A DNA stretch of 58,362 nt from assembly GCF_011057645.1 (NCBI RefSeq), contig NZ_JAALGE010000013.1, positions 1-58,362 of the forward strand, given 5' to 3'. The translations under genes and the position numbers were made by a program. The notes under the pieces are model-generated. The model ran no database searches and was not told the DNA's origin. It saw only the letters and a list, made by a program, of their open reading frames with translations. Positions 16,929-25,448 of the stretch are shown piece by piece (within the stretch, counting starts at the first letter, position 1; each line of letters starts with the position of its first letter). This stretch comes from Marisediminicola senii (lineage in GTDB: Bacteria > Actinomycetota > Actinomycetes > Actinomycetales > Microbacteriaceae).

Positions 16929-17927
16929 ATGAAGACCGACCTGCCCGTAGTGACATTCGGCCGCACGGATCTCGAGATCACCCGCGTGGGCTTCGGCGCC
17001 TGGGCCATCGGCGGCGCCCGCCGCGGCGAATGGGCGAACGGCTGGGGTGCGCAAGACGACGACGAGTCGCTCGCCGCCATCCGCCACGGTATCGAGCGCG
17101 GGGTCAACTGGATCGACACCGCCGCGATCTACGGCCTCGGCCACTCCGAGGAGGTCGTCGGCCGTGCCATCCGCGATTTCGCGGTGGAAGACCGTCCCTA
17201 CGTGTTCACCAAGGGTGGCGTGGTCTGGGACGACGACGACCACTCCACGCCGTCACGCAAGATGGCGAACCCCGAATCCCTGAAGCGTGAGGTCGACGAC
17301 TCCCTTCGTCGCCTCGGCGTCGAGCAGATCGACCTGTACCAGGTGCACTGGCCGACCGAAGACGGAACGCCCATCAACGACTACTGGCAGGCCATGCTCG
17401 ACATCAAGGCGTCGGGCAAGGTGCGCGCCGTCGGCCTGTCGAACCACACGGTGATCCAGCTCGAGATCGCCGAGGGGCTCGGCCACGTCGACTCGCTGCA
17501 GCCCAAGTTCTCTGCCATCGCCCCGCAGAGCGCGTCCGACGTGCTGCCATGGTGCGCAGCCCACGAGACCGCATCGATCGTCTACAGCCCGATGGGGTCA
17601 GGCCTGCTCAGCGGCGCGTTCACCGCCGAGCGCGTCGCCGGCCTCGACGATGGCGACTGGCGCCGCAGCAATGACGAGTTCACCATCCGGCTCGACCAGA
17701 ACCTCGCCATCGGCGCGGCCCTCGGCCGGGTCGCGGAACGCCACGACGTCTCGCAGGCGGCAGCCGCCGTTGCGTGGACGCTCGGCTTTCGCGGCGTCAC
17801 GGGCGCGATCGTCGGCGCCCGTCGACCCGACCAGATCGACGGCTGGCTCGCCGCGGCATCCCTCGAGCTCACCGACGAGGACTACGCCGAGGTTCGGGCG
17901 GCCGGGGTCGCCGCCAGCCCCGAGTGA
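16929..17927 (+). CDS. Aldo/keto reductase
   Basis: A 332-residue NADPH-dependent aldo/keto reductase. The catalytic region NWIDTAAIYGLGHSEEVVG supplies Asp and Tyr, and VFTKGGV contributes the Lys. DLYQVHWP, SNHTVIQLEIA and a C-terminal TGAIVGARRPDQID, which binds the cofactor phosphate, complete the family pattern. The ATG at 16929 is used; no strong Shine-Dalgarno is visible. The stop is 7 nt before the start of the TPP enzyme gene, so the two are probably co-translated parts of one pathway. The substrate is unknown. Confidence 0.88.
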   Translation: MKTDLPVVTFGRTDLEITRVGFGAWAIGGARRGEWANGWGAQDDDESLAAIRHGIERGVNWIDTAAIYGLGHSEEVVGRAIRDFAVEDRPYVFTKGGVVWDDDDHSTPSRKMANPESLKREVDDSLRRLGVEQIDLYQVHWPTEDGTPINDYWQAMLDIKASGKVRAVGLSNHTVIQLEIAEGLGHVDSLQPKFSAIAPQSASDVLPWCAAHETASIVYSPMGSGLLSGAFTAERVAGLDDGDWRRSNDEFTIRLDQNLAIGAALGRVAERHDVSQAAAAVAWTLGFRGVTGAIVGARRPDQIDGWLAAASLELTDEDYAEVRAAGVAASPE

Positions 17928-17934
17928 GCGCGGA

Positions 17935-19701
17935 GTGAGCGACGCGGAGAGCGGGCCCGGCGCGGCCGGTGCACCAAGCGCGAAAGATGCACCCGAAGCA
18001 GCTGGTGCGCCCGGCACGACCGTCGCCGAGCTGGTCGGCCGCACCCTCGCCGGCCTGGGCATCGGCCACGTGTTCACCGTGGTGGGCAGCGGCAACTTCG
18101 CGGTGACGAACGCGCTCGCGGCATCCGGGGTTCCCGTCGTCACGACCCGCCACGAGGGGGGAGCGGCGACCATGGCCGACGCGTTCTCCCGCATGGGCGC
18201 ACTACCCGCGATCGCCAGTACCCACCAGGGCTGCGGGCTCACCAACGCCGTCACCGGTATCGCCGAGGCCGCGAAGAGCCGCACGCCGATGATCGTACTG
18301 ACCGCCGACGTCGCCGCATCGGCCGTGCGCTCCAACTTTCGCATCGACCAGGACGCCCTCGTCGTGAGCGTCGGGGCGGTCGCCGAGCGGGTGCACTCCG
18401 CGCAGTCCGCGGTGGCCGACACCGTGCGCGCCTACCGCACCGCCGTCGACGATCGTCGCACCGTCGTGCTCAACCTGCCGCTCGACGTGCAGGCGATGGA
18501 GGCCCCCGCTGGGGCGATGGATGCCGCCGCGGGCGCACCCCAGCACACACCGATCCCGGCGATCCGACCCGCTGCCGCCTCGGTCACGCAGCTGGCGGCG
18601 GCGATCCGCGCCGCCGAGCGACCGGTATTCGTCGCGGGCCGCGGTGCCAGGCACGCCGGCCACGAACTGCGGGCGCTCGCGGAGGCATCCGGCGCCCTCG
18701 TCGCGACCTCCGCCGTCGCCAACGGCCTGTTCGTCGGCGACGAGTTCGCGCTGGGCATCTCGGGCGGGTTCTCCTCGCCGCTCGCCGCGGAGCTCATCCG
18801 GAGCGCCGACCTCATCGTCGGCTGGGGCTGCGCGCTGAACATGTGGACCATGCGCCACGGCAACCTGATCGGGGTGGATGCCACGGTCGCCCAGGTCGAC
18901 GTCGAAGCCGCCGGCATCGGCGCCAACCGTCCGGTGCACCTCGGCATCGTCGGCGACAGCGCGGTCACCGCGGTCGACGTGCTCGCCGCGCTGGACGCCG
19001 AGCCGCGCATCGGCAGCGGCTATCGCACCTCACAGGTGCGGGATCGCATCGGCCGCGGCATCCACTGGACCGACGTCGCCATCGAGACGCTCCCCAACGG
19101 CGACCTGCCCGCCGGCTCGCTGTCGACCGCCGACCGCATCGACCCGCGCGAGCTGACCGCCGCGCTCGACGCCATGCTGCCAGCCGAACGCATTGTCTCG
19201 ATCGACTCCGGCAACTTCATGGGCTACCCCAGCGCCTACCTGCGCGTGCCGGACGAATTCGGTTTCTGCTTCACGCAGGCGTTCCAGTCGGTGGGGCTCG
19301 GGCTTGCGACGAGCATCGGTGCGGCCATCGCGCAGCCCGACCGACTCCCCGTGCTCGGCACCGGCGACGGCGGCTTCTTCATGGCGATCGCCGAGCTCGA
19401 GACGGCCGTGCGGCTGCGCATCCCGCTCGTCGTGATCGTCTACAACGACAGCGCGTACGGCGCCGAGGTGCACCACTTCGGCGAGGGAGAGGACCTGTCA
19501 CTCGTGCGTTTTCCCGAGACGGATGCCGCCGCCATCGCCACCGGCTACGGTGCCACGGGCATCACCGTGCGCACGATCGACGACCTCGAGCCCGTGCGGG
19601 CATGGCTCGCGTCCGGCCCCACCGCACCGCTCGTCATCGACGCGAAGATCGCGTCCGACGGCGGCGCGTGGTGGCTGGCGGAGGCGTTCAGGGGGCACTG
19701 A
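17935..19701 (+). CDS. Thiamine pyrophosphate-dependent enzyme (IlvB-like)
   Basis: 588 residues in the POX/ALS-type TPP family. The N-terminal PYR domain has the catalytic Glu in RHEGGAATMADAFSRM. A central Rossmann-like domain includes FVAGRGARHAGHEL. The C-terminal PP domain has the Mg-TPP motif GTGDGGFFM...YNDSAYG. An Ala/Gly/Pro-rich 30-residue N-terminal extension follows the GTG start at 17935. Acetolactate synthase, benzoylformate decarboxylase or another alpha-keto acid lyase are possible. No IlvN regulatory subunit gene is nearby, so classical branched-chain biosynthesis is unlikely. It follows the AKR gene directly. Confidence 0.85.
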   Translation: MSDAESGPGAAGAPSAKDAPEAAGAPGTTVAELVGRTLAGLGIGHVFTVVGSGNFAVTNALAASGVPVVTTRHEGGAATMADAFSRMGALPAIASTHQGCGLTNAVTGIAEAAKSRTPMIVLTADVAASAVRSNFRIDQDALVVSVGAVAERVHSAQSAVADTVRAYRTAVDDRRTVVLNLPLDVQAMEAPAGAMDAAAGAPQHTPIPAIRPAAASVTQLAAAIRAAERPVFVAGRGARHAGHELRALAEASGALVATSAVANGLFVGDEFALGISGGFSSPLAAELIRSADLIVGWGCALNMWTMRHGNLIGVDATVAQVDVEAAGIGANRPVHLGIVGDSAVTAVDVLAALDAEPRIGSGYRTSQVRDRIGRGIHWTDVAIETLPNGDLPAGSLSTADRIDPRELTAALDAMLPAERIVSIDSGNFMGYPSAYLRVPDEFGFCFTQAFQSVGLGLATSIGAAIAQPDRLPVLGTGDGGFFMAIAELETAVRLRIPLVVIVYNDSAYGAEVHHFGEGEDLSLVRFPETDAAAIATGYGATGITVRTIDDLEPVRAWLASGPTAPLVIDAKIASDGGAWWLAEAFRGH

Positions 19702-19720
19702 GGCTCCGCTGCCCCGCCGC

Positions 19721-20494
19721 CTACTTCTCGACCAGCGCCAGCACCCGCGCCGGGCTGCCGGTGCCGCCGACGATCGGCAGCGGGCTCACCACGATCGTCG
19801 CGCCGACCGGCGGCAGGGCGCCGAGGTTGCGGAGCGAGGTGAGTCCGTACTTGTCGTTGCCGAGCAGAAAGTAGTGCGCGGGAAACGCCGGGTCCATGCC
19901 GCCCGCCGAACCCGCGTCGATGCCCACGGTCTCGACGCCGAGTCCCGCGATCGGTGTCTGCTCGGCGAGCCACTGGGCGCACGCCGCCGAGACGCCCGGA
20001 GTGTGCGGGCCGGTCGCGTCGGCATTGAGGAACGTCTCCTCGGACCCCGCACGCGTCTCCCAGCCGGTGCGCATCAGCAGCCAGGTTCCCGCGGCGAGCG
20101 GGCCATGCTCACGCTTCCACGCCTCGACGTGCTCGACCTCGAGGAGAAAGTCGGGGTCGGCCGCACTCTCGGCGCTGACATCGATGACCGACGCCGGCCC
20201 GACGAGCCGCGCCACGGGAATGCTCGCCACGTCGTGCCCGTCGCGTCCGCTGATCCAGTGCACCGGGGCATCCACGTGGGTGCCGATGTGCTCGCCGGTG
20301 TGGATGTTGTGGTGCTTCCAGTACGGGCCTGGCTCGTCGTAGGCGCTGACCTGCTCGAGGCTGAAGTCGATGAGGTTCGAGAACGGCGGCGGCAGGCGCA
20401 GCGCAGGGGTCGAACTGCTGAGCGGCGTCGTGAGGTCGATGACCTCGATGCTGCCGTCGACGAGCGCGGCGGTGAGGTCGGTGAGCACGGTCAT
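19721..20494 (-). CDS. Cyclase family protein (kynurenine-formamidase-like hydrolase)
   Basis: A metal-dependent hydrolase of the cyclase family, 257 residues. The metal motif HTGEHIGTHVDAPVHW matches HxGTHxDxPxH. VEHVEAWKREHG and the C-terminal HYFLLGNDKYGLTSLRNL are also typical. Members hydrolyse N-formylkynurenine or cyclic diones and lactones. Here the neighbour is an FAH hydrolase rather than tryptophan genes, so a ring-opening role in a catabolic route is more plausible than kynurenine formation. GAGGAG precedes the ATG. It lies 39 nt downstream of the FAH gene and converges with the TPP enzyme gene. Confidence 0.85.
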   Translation of the reverse strand: MTVLTDLTAALVDGSIEVIDLTTPLSSSTPALRLPPPFSNLIDFSLEQVSAYDEPGPYWKHHNIHTGEHIGTHVDAPVHWISGRDGHDVASIPVARLVGPASVIDVSAESAADPDFLLEVEHVEAWKREHGPLAAGTWLLMRTGWETRAGSEETFLNADATGPHTPGVSAACAQWLAEQTPIAGLGVETVGIDAGSAGGMDPAFPAHYFLLGNDKYGLTSLRNLGALPPVGATIVVSPLPIVGGTGSPARVLALVEK

Positions 20495-20533
20495 GGGGTC
20501 TCCTCGGGTCTCTGAAAGGGGGTGGATGCTGCG

Positions 20534-21277
20534 CTACGCGCGACCGGTGATGGTCACCGTGAACTCGTCGACGCCCTCGACGCCGCCGGTGACCACGTCG
20601 CCCGGCTGCAGCGGACCGACGCCCGCGGGCGTGCCGGTGAAGATGAGGTCACCTGGCTGCAGGCTGACCGCGCGCGACGCCGCAGCGACGATGTCGGCGA
20701 CCGGCCAGATCATCGCAGCCAGGTCGCCGTCCTGGCGAAGCTCGCCGTTGACGCTCAACCAGATGCGCCCGGAGTCGAGGATCGTCGGCAGCGGGTGGAT
20801 CGCGCTGACCGGGGCCGACAGATCGAACGCCTTGGCCCAGTCCCACGGGCCGCCCCTGTCCTTCGCCTCTCGCTGCAGGTCGCGACGGGGCAGGTCGATG
20901 CCGGCGCCGTATCCGAAGATGTGGCCAGCCGCGGCATCCACCTCGATGTCTGCCCCGCCGCGGCCGATGGCGATCACCAACTCGACCGCGTAGTGGAAGT
21001 CGGTGGTGAGGGGCGGATAGGGGATGCTGCCGCTCGCGTGAACGACGGCGTCGGCGGGCTTGGTGAAGAAGAACGGCGGCTCGCGGTCTGGATCGTTGCC
21101 CATCTCGCGCGCGTGGTCGGCGTAGTTGCGGCCGACGCAGAACACCCGGCGCACGGGCCAGCTGCGGTCGGAGCCGGCGATCGGCAGTGTCGTGGGCTCG
21201 ACGGGGTCGGGAATGCCGGGGGCGCCGTGCGTGTCGGCTGCTGCCGGGGCTGCCGGGGCTGCCAGGTCGTCGGTCAT
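20534..21277 (-). CDS. Fumarylacetoacetate hydrolase family protein (fumarylpyruvate-hydrolase-like)
   Basis: 247 residues with VFCVGRNYADHAREMGNDPDREPPFFFTKP, the opening shared with fumarylpyruvate hydrolases. The metal ligands lie in VELVIAIGRGG and the DLQREAKDRG segment, and the C-terminal GDLIFTGTPAGVGPLQPGD is typical. Such enzymes cleave C-C bonds of beta-keto acids at the end of gentisate or related aromatic degradation. The start at 21277 has GGAAGG upstream; an Ala/Pro-rich leader of about 20 residues follows. It is the first gene of a two-gene unit with the cyclase. Confidence 0.88.
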   Translation of the reverse strand: MTDDLAAPAAPAAADTHGAPGIPDPVEPTTLPIAGSDRSWPVRRVFCVGRNYADHAREMGNDPDREPPFFFTKPADAVVHASGSIPYPPLTTDFHYAVELVIAIGRGGADIEVDAAAGHIFGYGAGIDLPRRDLQREAKDRGGPWDWAKAFDLSAPVSAIHPLPTILDSGRIWLSVNGELRQDGDLAAMIWPVADIVAAASRAVSLQPGDLIFTGTPAGVGPLQPGDVVTGGVEGVDEFTVTITGRA

Positions 21278-21416
21278 CGGTGGCCTTCCTGCGGGGAGAA
21301 CCTGTTGAGCAATGGCCAATCTATCCCGCCGGGCGGCCGCCGGGCGGGAGCAGGCCGGGCGCGACTGTTAGATTTTGCTGTGGTGGCGGACCGTGCGGTC
21401 CGCGAGGAAGGAACCA

Positions 21417-22412
21417 ATGCCAGGCACACTCCGCTGGGGAATTCTCGGCCCCGGGGGCATCGCAGCCTCCCAGACGACCGACCTGCTCGGCGACGGGTTT
21501 GTCGTCACCGCCGTCGGCTCGCGCTCGCTGTCATCGGCCCGCGAGTTCGCCGACCGGTTCGGCATCGAGAAGGCCTACGGCAGCTACGACGAGCTCGTCG
21601 GCGACCCCGACGTCGACATCATCTACGTCGCGACCCCGCACTCGCACCACTACGCGCACGCCCGCCTCGCCCTCGAGGCCGGAAAGCACGTGCTCGTCGA
21701 GAAGGCGTTCACCGTGACACAGGAGCAGGCGGCGATCCTCGCCGAACTCGCCGAGAGCAAGAGCCTCGTCGTGCTCGAGGCCATGTGGACCCGCTACCTG
21801 CCGCACATGGTTCGCCTGCGCGAGATCGTCGCCGCCGGCACCATCGGCGACGTGCGCTCGATCGTCGTCGACCACACCCAGAAGCTGTCGGCCGACCCGA
21901 CCAGTCGCCTGCAGGATCCCGCGCTCGCCGGAGGTGCGCTGCTCGACCTCGGCATCTACCCCGTCTCGTTCGCGTGGGACATCCTCGGTGAGCCGACCGC
22001 GATCCACGCCTCCGCGTCGTTCACGGCCACCGGCGTCGACCGGTCGACCTCGGTGATCCTCGACTACGAGGAGGGCAGGCAGGCGATCCTGACCACCGCC
22101 CTCGACGCGTCGGGCCCCAACACCGCGACCGTGCAGGGCACCGAGGGCTGGATCGCCATCGACCGGGTCTGGTACAACGCCACCTCGTTCACCGTCTACA
22201 ACTCCGATGGCGACGTCGTCGACACCTACGAATCCGATGTGAAGAACCGCGGCATGCAGTACCAGGCCGCCGAGGTCGAACGCCTGGTCGACGCCCGCTT
22301 CACGGCCGGCGTCATCCTCCCGCCGGAGGAGAGCGTGCGCATCATGGGCACTCTCGACGAGATCCGCCGCCAGATCGGCCTGCAGTACCCGGCCGAGATC
22401 CTCGCGGTCTGA
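21417..22412 (+). CDS. Gfo/Idh/MocA family oxidoreductase
   Basis: A 331-residue NAD(P)-dependent dehydrogenase. The Rossmann motif is WGILGPGGIAASQTTDLL, then IIYVATPHSHHYAHARLALEAGKHVLVEKAFT, in which the usual EKP is EKA. The C-terminal dimerisation domain is of the inositol/glucose dehydrogenase type. AAGGAA precedes the ATG at 21417, and TAGATT near 21369 may be a -10 box. The substrate is probably a sugar or polyol derivative but cannot be named. The last five codons, including the stop, are repeated twice more immediately downstream. Confidence 0.88.
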   Translation: MPGTLRWGILGPGGIAASQTTDLLGDGFVVTAVGSRSLSSAREFADRFGIEKAYGSYDELVGDPDVDIIYVATPHSHHYAHARLALEAGKHVLVEKAFTVTQEQAAILAELAESKSLVVLEAMWTRYLPHMVRLREIVAAGTIGDVRSIVVDHTQKLSADPTSRLQDPALAGGALLDLGIYPVSFAWDILGEPTAIHASASFTATGVDRSTSVILDYEEGRQAILTTALDASGPNTATVQGTEGWIAIDRVWYNATSFTVYNSDGDVVDTYESDVKNRGMQYQAAEVERLVDARFTAGVILPPEESVRIMGTLDEIRRQIGLQYPAEILAV

Positions 22413-22442
22413 ATCTTCGCAGTCTGAACCTCCGCAGTCTGA
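22398..22442 (+). repeat. 15-bp tandem repeat of the oxidoreductase gene end
   Basis: Three perfect-length 15-mers in frame: ATCCTCGCGGTCTGA (native ILAV-stop), ATCTTCGCAGTCTGA (IFAV-stop) and ACCTCCGCAGTCTGA (TSAV-stop). The repeats fill the whole space between this gene and the nicotinamidase ribosome-binding site. Confidence 0.9.
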
Positions 22443-22458
22443 GCAGGAAGGCCACCGC

Positions 22459-23043
22459 ATGAACCGCGCACTCTTCATCATCGACGTGCAGAACGACTTC
22501 ACCGAGGGAGGCGCCCTCGGGGTCGACGGAGGGGCGGCGGTCGCAGCCGGCGTCACCGCCTATCTCGAGGCGAACCCCGGGGTGTACGACCACGTCATCG
22601 CGTCGCGCGACTGGCACGACCCAGTGGGCGACAACGGCGGGCACTTCGCGGCCGCGGGCGCCGCGCCGAACTTCTCCACCACCTGGCCGCCGCACTGCGT
22701 GGCGGGAACCCCCGGCGCCGACTACCACCCCGCCCTCGACACGTCGGCCGTCACCGCCCACGTGCAGAAGGGGCAGGGCGTGCCCGCCTACTCGATCTTC
22801 GAGGGCACCGTCGACGACGGGTCGTCGCTCACCGAGACCCTCGACGAGCTGGGCGTCACCGACATCGACGTCGTCGGCATCGCCACCGACTACTGCGTGC
22901 TCGCGTCGGCGCTCGACGCGGTCAAGGGCGGCCGGTCGGTGCGCGTGCTGCGCGACCTCGTCGCCGGCGTCGCCCCCGCATCGAGCGAGGCGGCACTGGC
23001 CACCCTCGCCGACGCCGGGGTGACCATCGCCGAATCCCGATGA
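22459..23043 (+). CDS. pncA: Nicotinamidase
   Basis: Hydrolyses nicotinamide to nicotinate for NAD recycling. The 194 residues carry the catalytic triad Asp9 (IIDVQNDF), Lys104 and Cys146 (ATDYCVLAS). The metal ligands Asp51 and His53 (SRDWHDP) and His62 are also present. AGGAAGG precedes the ATG. The stop overlaps the start of the aldehyde dehydrogenase gene by four bases, indicating a small operon with it. An isochorismatase-like enzyme of other specificity is possible, but all nicotinamidase residues are present. Confidence 0.92.
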   Translation: MNRALFIIDVQNDFTEGGALGVDGGAAVAAGVTAYLEANPGVYDHVIASRDWHDPVGDNGGHFAAAGAAPNFSTTWPPHCVAGTPGADYHPALDTSAVTAHVQKGQGVPAYSIFEGTVDDGSSLTETLDELGVTDIDVVGIATDYCVLASALDAVKGGRSVRVLRDLVAGVAPASSEAALATLADAGVTIAESR

Positions 23044-24530
23044 GCGGGCCCAGCGCCCCACGGCCCGCCGACGAGGTCGCCCTGCTCGCGCGGGTTCCCA
23101 CCCGGTTGTTCATCGGGGGCGAGTGGGTCGAGTCGACGTCGGGGCGGGGGCTCGCGGTCTCCGACCCGTCGACCGGGGGCGAACTGCTGACGGTCGCCGA
23201 CGCATCCATCGCCGACGGCCTCAGGGCGATGGATGCCGCTGCCGTCGCCCAACCCGGCTGGGCGGCCACCCCGGCCCGCGAGCGCGGTGAGCTCTTACGC
23301 GCGGCGTTCGACCTGCTGCAGCAGCGAGCCGAGGACTTCGCGCTGCTGATGACCCTGGAGATGGGCAAGCCGCTCGCCGAGTCACGCGGCGAGGTCGCCT
23401 ACGGCGGGGAATTCCTGCGCTGGTTCGGCGAGGAGGCGGTACGCATCCCCGGGCACTACGGGCGCACCCCGGAGGGCACCGGCACCATGATCGTGACGCG
23501 GCGCCCGGTCGGGCCGAGTTACTTCATCACGCCGTGGAACTTTCCGCTGGCCATGGCCACCCGCAAGCTCGCGCCCGCGCTCGCCGCGGGCTGCACCTCG
23601 GTGATCAAGCCGTCGGAGCTCACGCCGCTCACCACGCTGTTCCTCGCGCAGCTGCTGCAGGACGCCGGGCTGCCGGCTGGCGTCGTCAACGTGATCACCA
23701 CCACCGAGTCGCAGGAGGTCTCGGCACCGATCATCGCCGACGCGCGACTGCGCAAGCTCAGCTTCACCGGGTCGACCGCGGTCGGGGTGAGCCTGCTCAC
23801 GCAGGCGGCGAACGGGGTGCTGCGCACGTCGATGGAACTCGGCGGCAATGCGCCGTTCGTGGTGTTCGACGATGCCGACCTCGATGCGGCGGTCGACGGC
23901 GCGATGCTCGCGAAGTTCCGCAACATCGGGGAGGCGTGCACGGCGGCGAACCGCTTCATCGTGCAGGAGGGTGTCGCCGACGAGTTCGCCCGGCGCGTGA
24001 CCGAGCGCGTGGGCGCGCTGCGGGTCGGACGCGGCGCCGAGGACGGCACGCAGATCGGGCCGCTGATCACCGCCGCGGCCGTGACGAAGGTGGCAGGGCT
24101 CGTCGACGACGCCGTCGCGCGAGGCGCGGAGCTGCGCACGGGCGGGCGCCGAATCGACGGACCCGGCACGTTCTTCGAACCGACGGTGCTCACCGGGGTG
24201 GCGCCGGGAAGCGGCATCCTGAGCCAGGAGATCTTCGGCCCGGTGCTCGCCATCTCGACCTTCACCGACGAGGCGAACGCCGTTCGACAGGCCAACGACA
24301 CCCAGTACGGCCTGGTCAGCTACGTGTACACGCGCGACCTCGCGCGCGGGCACCGGATGATCGACGCGCTCGAGACCGGCATGATGGGGCTCAATGTCGG
24401 CGTGATCTCGAACGCCGCGGCGCCGTTCGGCGGGGTCAAGCAGTCGGGCCTCGGGCGCGAGGGTGGGGCCGAGGGGATCCTCGAGTTCCTCGAGACGAAG
24501 TACACGCTGGTGGGGGACGCCGCGTCGTGA
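23040..24530 (+). CDS. NAD(P)-dependent aldehyde dehydrogenase (succinate-semialdehyde type)
   Basis: 496 residues. The catalytic Cys300 is in GEACTAANRF and Glu266 in MELGGNAPF. The cofactor region TPWNFPLAMATRKLAPALAAG and SFTGSTAVG are canonical. The N-terminal FIGGEWVES and C-terminal PFGGVKQSGLGREGG resemble succinate-semialdehyde dehydrogenases (GabD). Without a neighbouring aminotransferase the substrate remains inferred. Its ATG overlaps the nicotinamidase stop (ATGA), and a SpoU methyltransferase gene follows after 28 nt. Confidence 0.88.
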   Translation: MSGPSAPRPADEVALLARVPTRLFIGGEWVESTSGRGLAVSDPSTGGELLTVADASIADGLRAMDAAAVAQPGWAATPARERGELLRAAFDLLQQRAEDFALLMTLEMGKPLAESRGEVAYGGEFLRWFGEEAVRIPGHYGRTPEGTGTMIVTRRPVGPSYFITPWNFPLAMATRKLAPALAAGCTSVIKPSELTPLTTLFLAQLLQDAGLPAGVVNVITTTESQEVSAPIIADARLRKLSFTGSTAVGVSLLTQAANGVLRTSMELGGNAPFVVFDDADLDAAVDGAMLAKFRNIGEACTAANRFIVQEGVADEFARRVTERVGALRVGRGAEDGTQIGPLITAAAVTKVAGLVDDAVARGAELRTGGRRIDGPGTFFEPTVLTGVAPGSGILSQEIFGPVLAISTFTDEANAVRQANDTQYGLVSYVYTRDLARGHRMIDALETGMMGLNVGVISNAAAPFGGVKQSGLGREGGAEGILEFLETKYTLVGDAAS

Positions 24531-24558
24531 CGGGGTTCACCGTCGACCGGTGCAGATC

Positions 24559-25365
24559 ATGCCGGTGATTGAGATCGCGTCGCTCGACGACCCGCGACTC
24601 GCCGACTTCGCCCACCAGACTGACGTCGCGCTCAAGAAGTCGCGCGGATCCGAGCACGGCCTCTACATCGCGGAGTCGCTGCTCGTGCTGCAGCGCGCGC
24701 TCGCGGCCGGTCACGCGCCGCGCTCGGTGCTGGCACTGGGAACCTCGGTCGACGATGCGGTCGCGCTCCTCGACTCCCACGGGTACGGCGACGTGCCGGT
24801 CTTCTCCGGGCCGTCCGACCTGCTCGCGGAGCTGACCGGGTACCTGCTGCACCGCGGGCTCATCGCGGCGATGCACCGGCCCGCCCTGCCATCGGCCGCG
24901 TCGCTGCTCGCGGGCGCGCGACGGGTTGTCGTGCTCGAGAACGTCGCCGATCCGACGAACGTCGGCGCGGTGTTCCGGTCGGTCGGCTCGATCGGGGCGG
25001 ATGCCGTGCTCGTGACACCGCGGTGCTCCGACCCGTTCTACCGGCGGGCGATCCGCGTGAGCATGGGCACGGTGCTGCAGGTTCCGTGGACGCGGGTGGG
25101 GGAGTGGGATGCAACGCGCCACCTTCTGCACGACGCGGGGTTCCACATCGCGGCGCTCGCGCTGACCGACGGCGCCGTCGGGTTGCGGGAGTTCGCGGCA
25201 TCCGCCCCCGAGAGGGTCGCCATGGTGCTCGGGGCCGAGGGCGACGGGCTGAGTGCGGAGGCGGTGGCCGCGGCCGACACGGTCGTGCGCATTCCGATGC
25301 GGCACGGCATCGACTCGCTCAACGTGGCGGCGGCCAGCGCCGTCGCGATGTGGTCGCTGGCCTGA
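24559..25365 (+). CDS. SpoU/TrmH family RNA 2'-O-methyltransferase
   Basis: 268 residues with an N-terminal substrate-binding region and a SPOUT knot domain. The motifs are VVLENVADPTNVGAVFRS (motif 1), MVLGAEGDGLS (motif 2) and VRIPMRHGIDSLNVAAASAVAMW (motif 3). Such enzymes methylate ribose in rRNA or tRNA; the target cannot be read from the sequence. The ATG at 24559 is used; a GTG nine bases upstream is an alternative. It converges on the ABC transporter gene through a short repeat array. Confidence 0.88.
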   Translation: MPVIEIASLDDPRLADFAHQTDVALKKSRGSEHGLYIAESLLVLQRALAAGHAPRSVLALGTSVDDAVALLDSHGYGDVPVFSGPSDLLAELTGYLLHRGLIAAMHRPALPSAASLLAGARRVVVLENVADPTNVGAVFRSVGSIGADAVLVTPRCSDPFYRRAIRVSMGTVLQVPWTRVGEWDATRHLLHDAGFHIAALALTDGAVGLREFAASAPERVAMVLGAEGDGLSAEAVAAADTVVRIPMRHGIDSLNVAAASAVAMWSLA

Positions 25366-25391
25366 CCCGCCGCCAGACCAGCAGCCGCCAG

Positions 25392-25448
25392 ACCAGCAGC
25401 TGGTGGCTAGACCAGCAGCTGGTGGCTACACCAGCAGCTGGTGCTTGG
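25392..25448. repeat. 19-bp tandem repeat at the ABC transporter gene end
   Basis: Three tandem 19-mers: ACCAGCAGCTGGTGGCTAG (25392), ACCAGCAGCTGGTGGCTAC (25411) and ACCAGCAGCTGGTGCTTGG (25430). A partial copy precedes them from 25377. Each contains the palindrome ACCAGC-A-GCTGGT. The last unit codes for the C-terminal HQLLV of the minus-strand ABC gene and adjoins its stop, so the array is a repeated copy of that gene end. Confidence 0.88.

Noticed and set aside
23040-24530. Assigning the aldehyde dehydrogenase to GABA degradation
   Set aside because: No GABA aminotransferase or permease gene is nearby; only the family can be supported.
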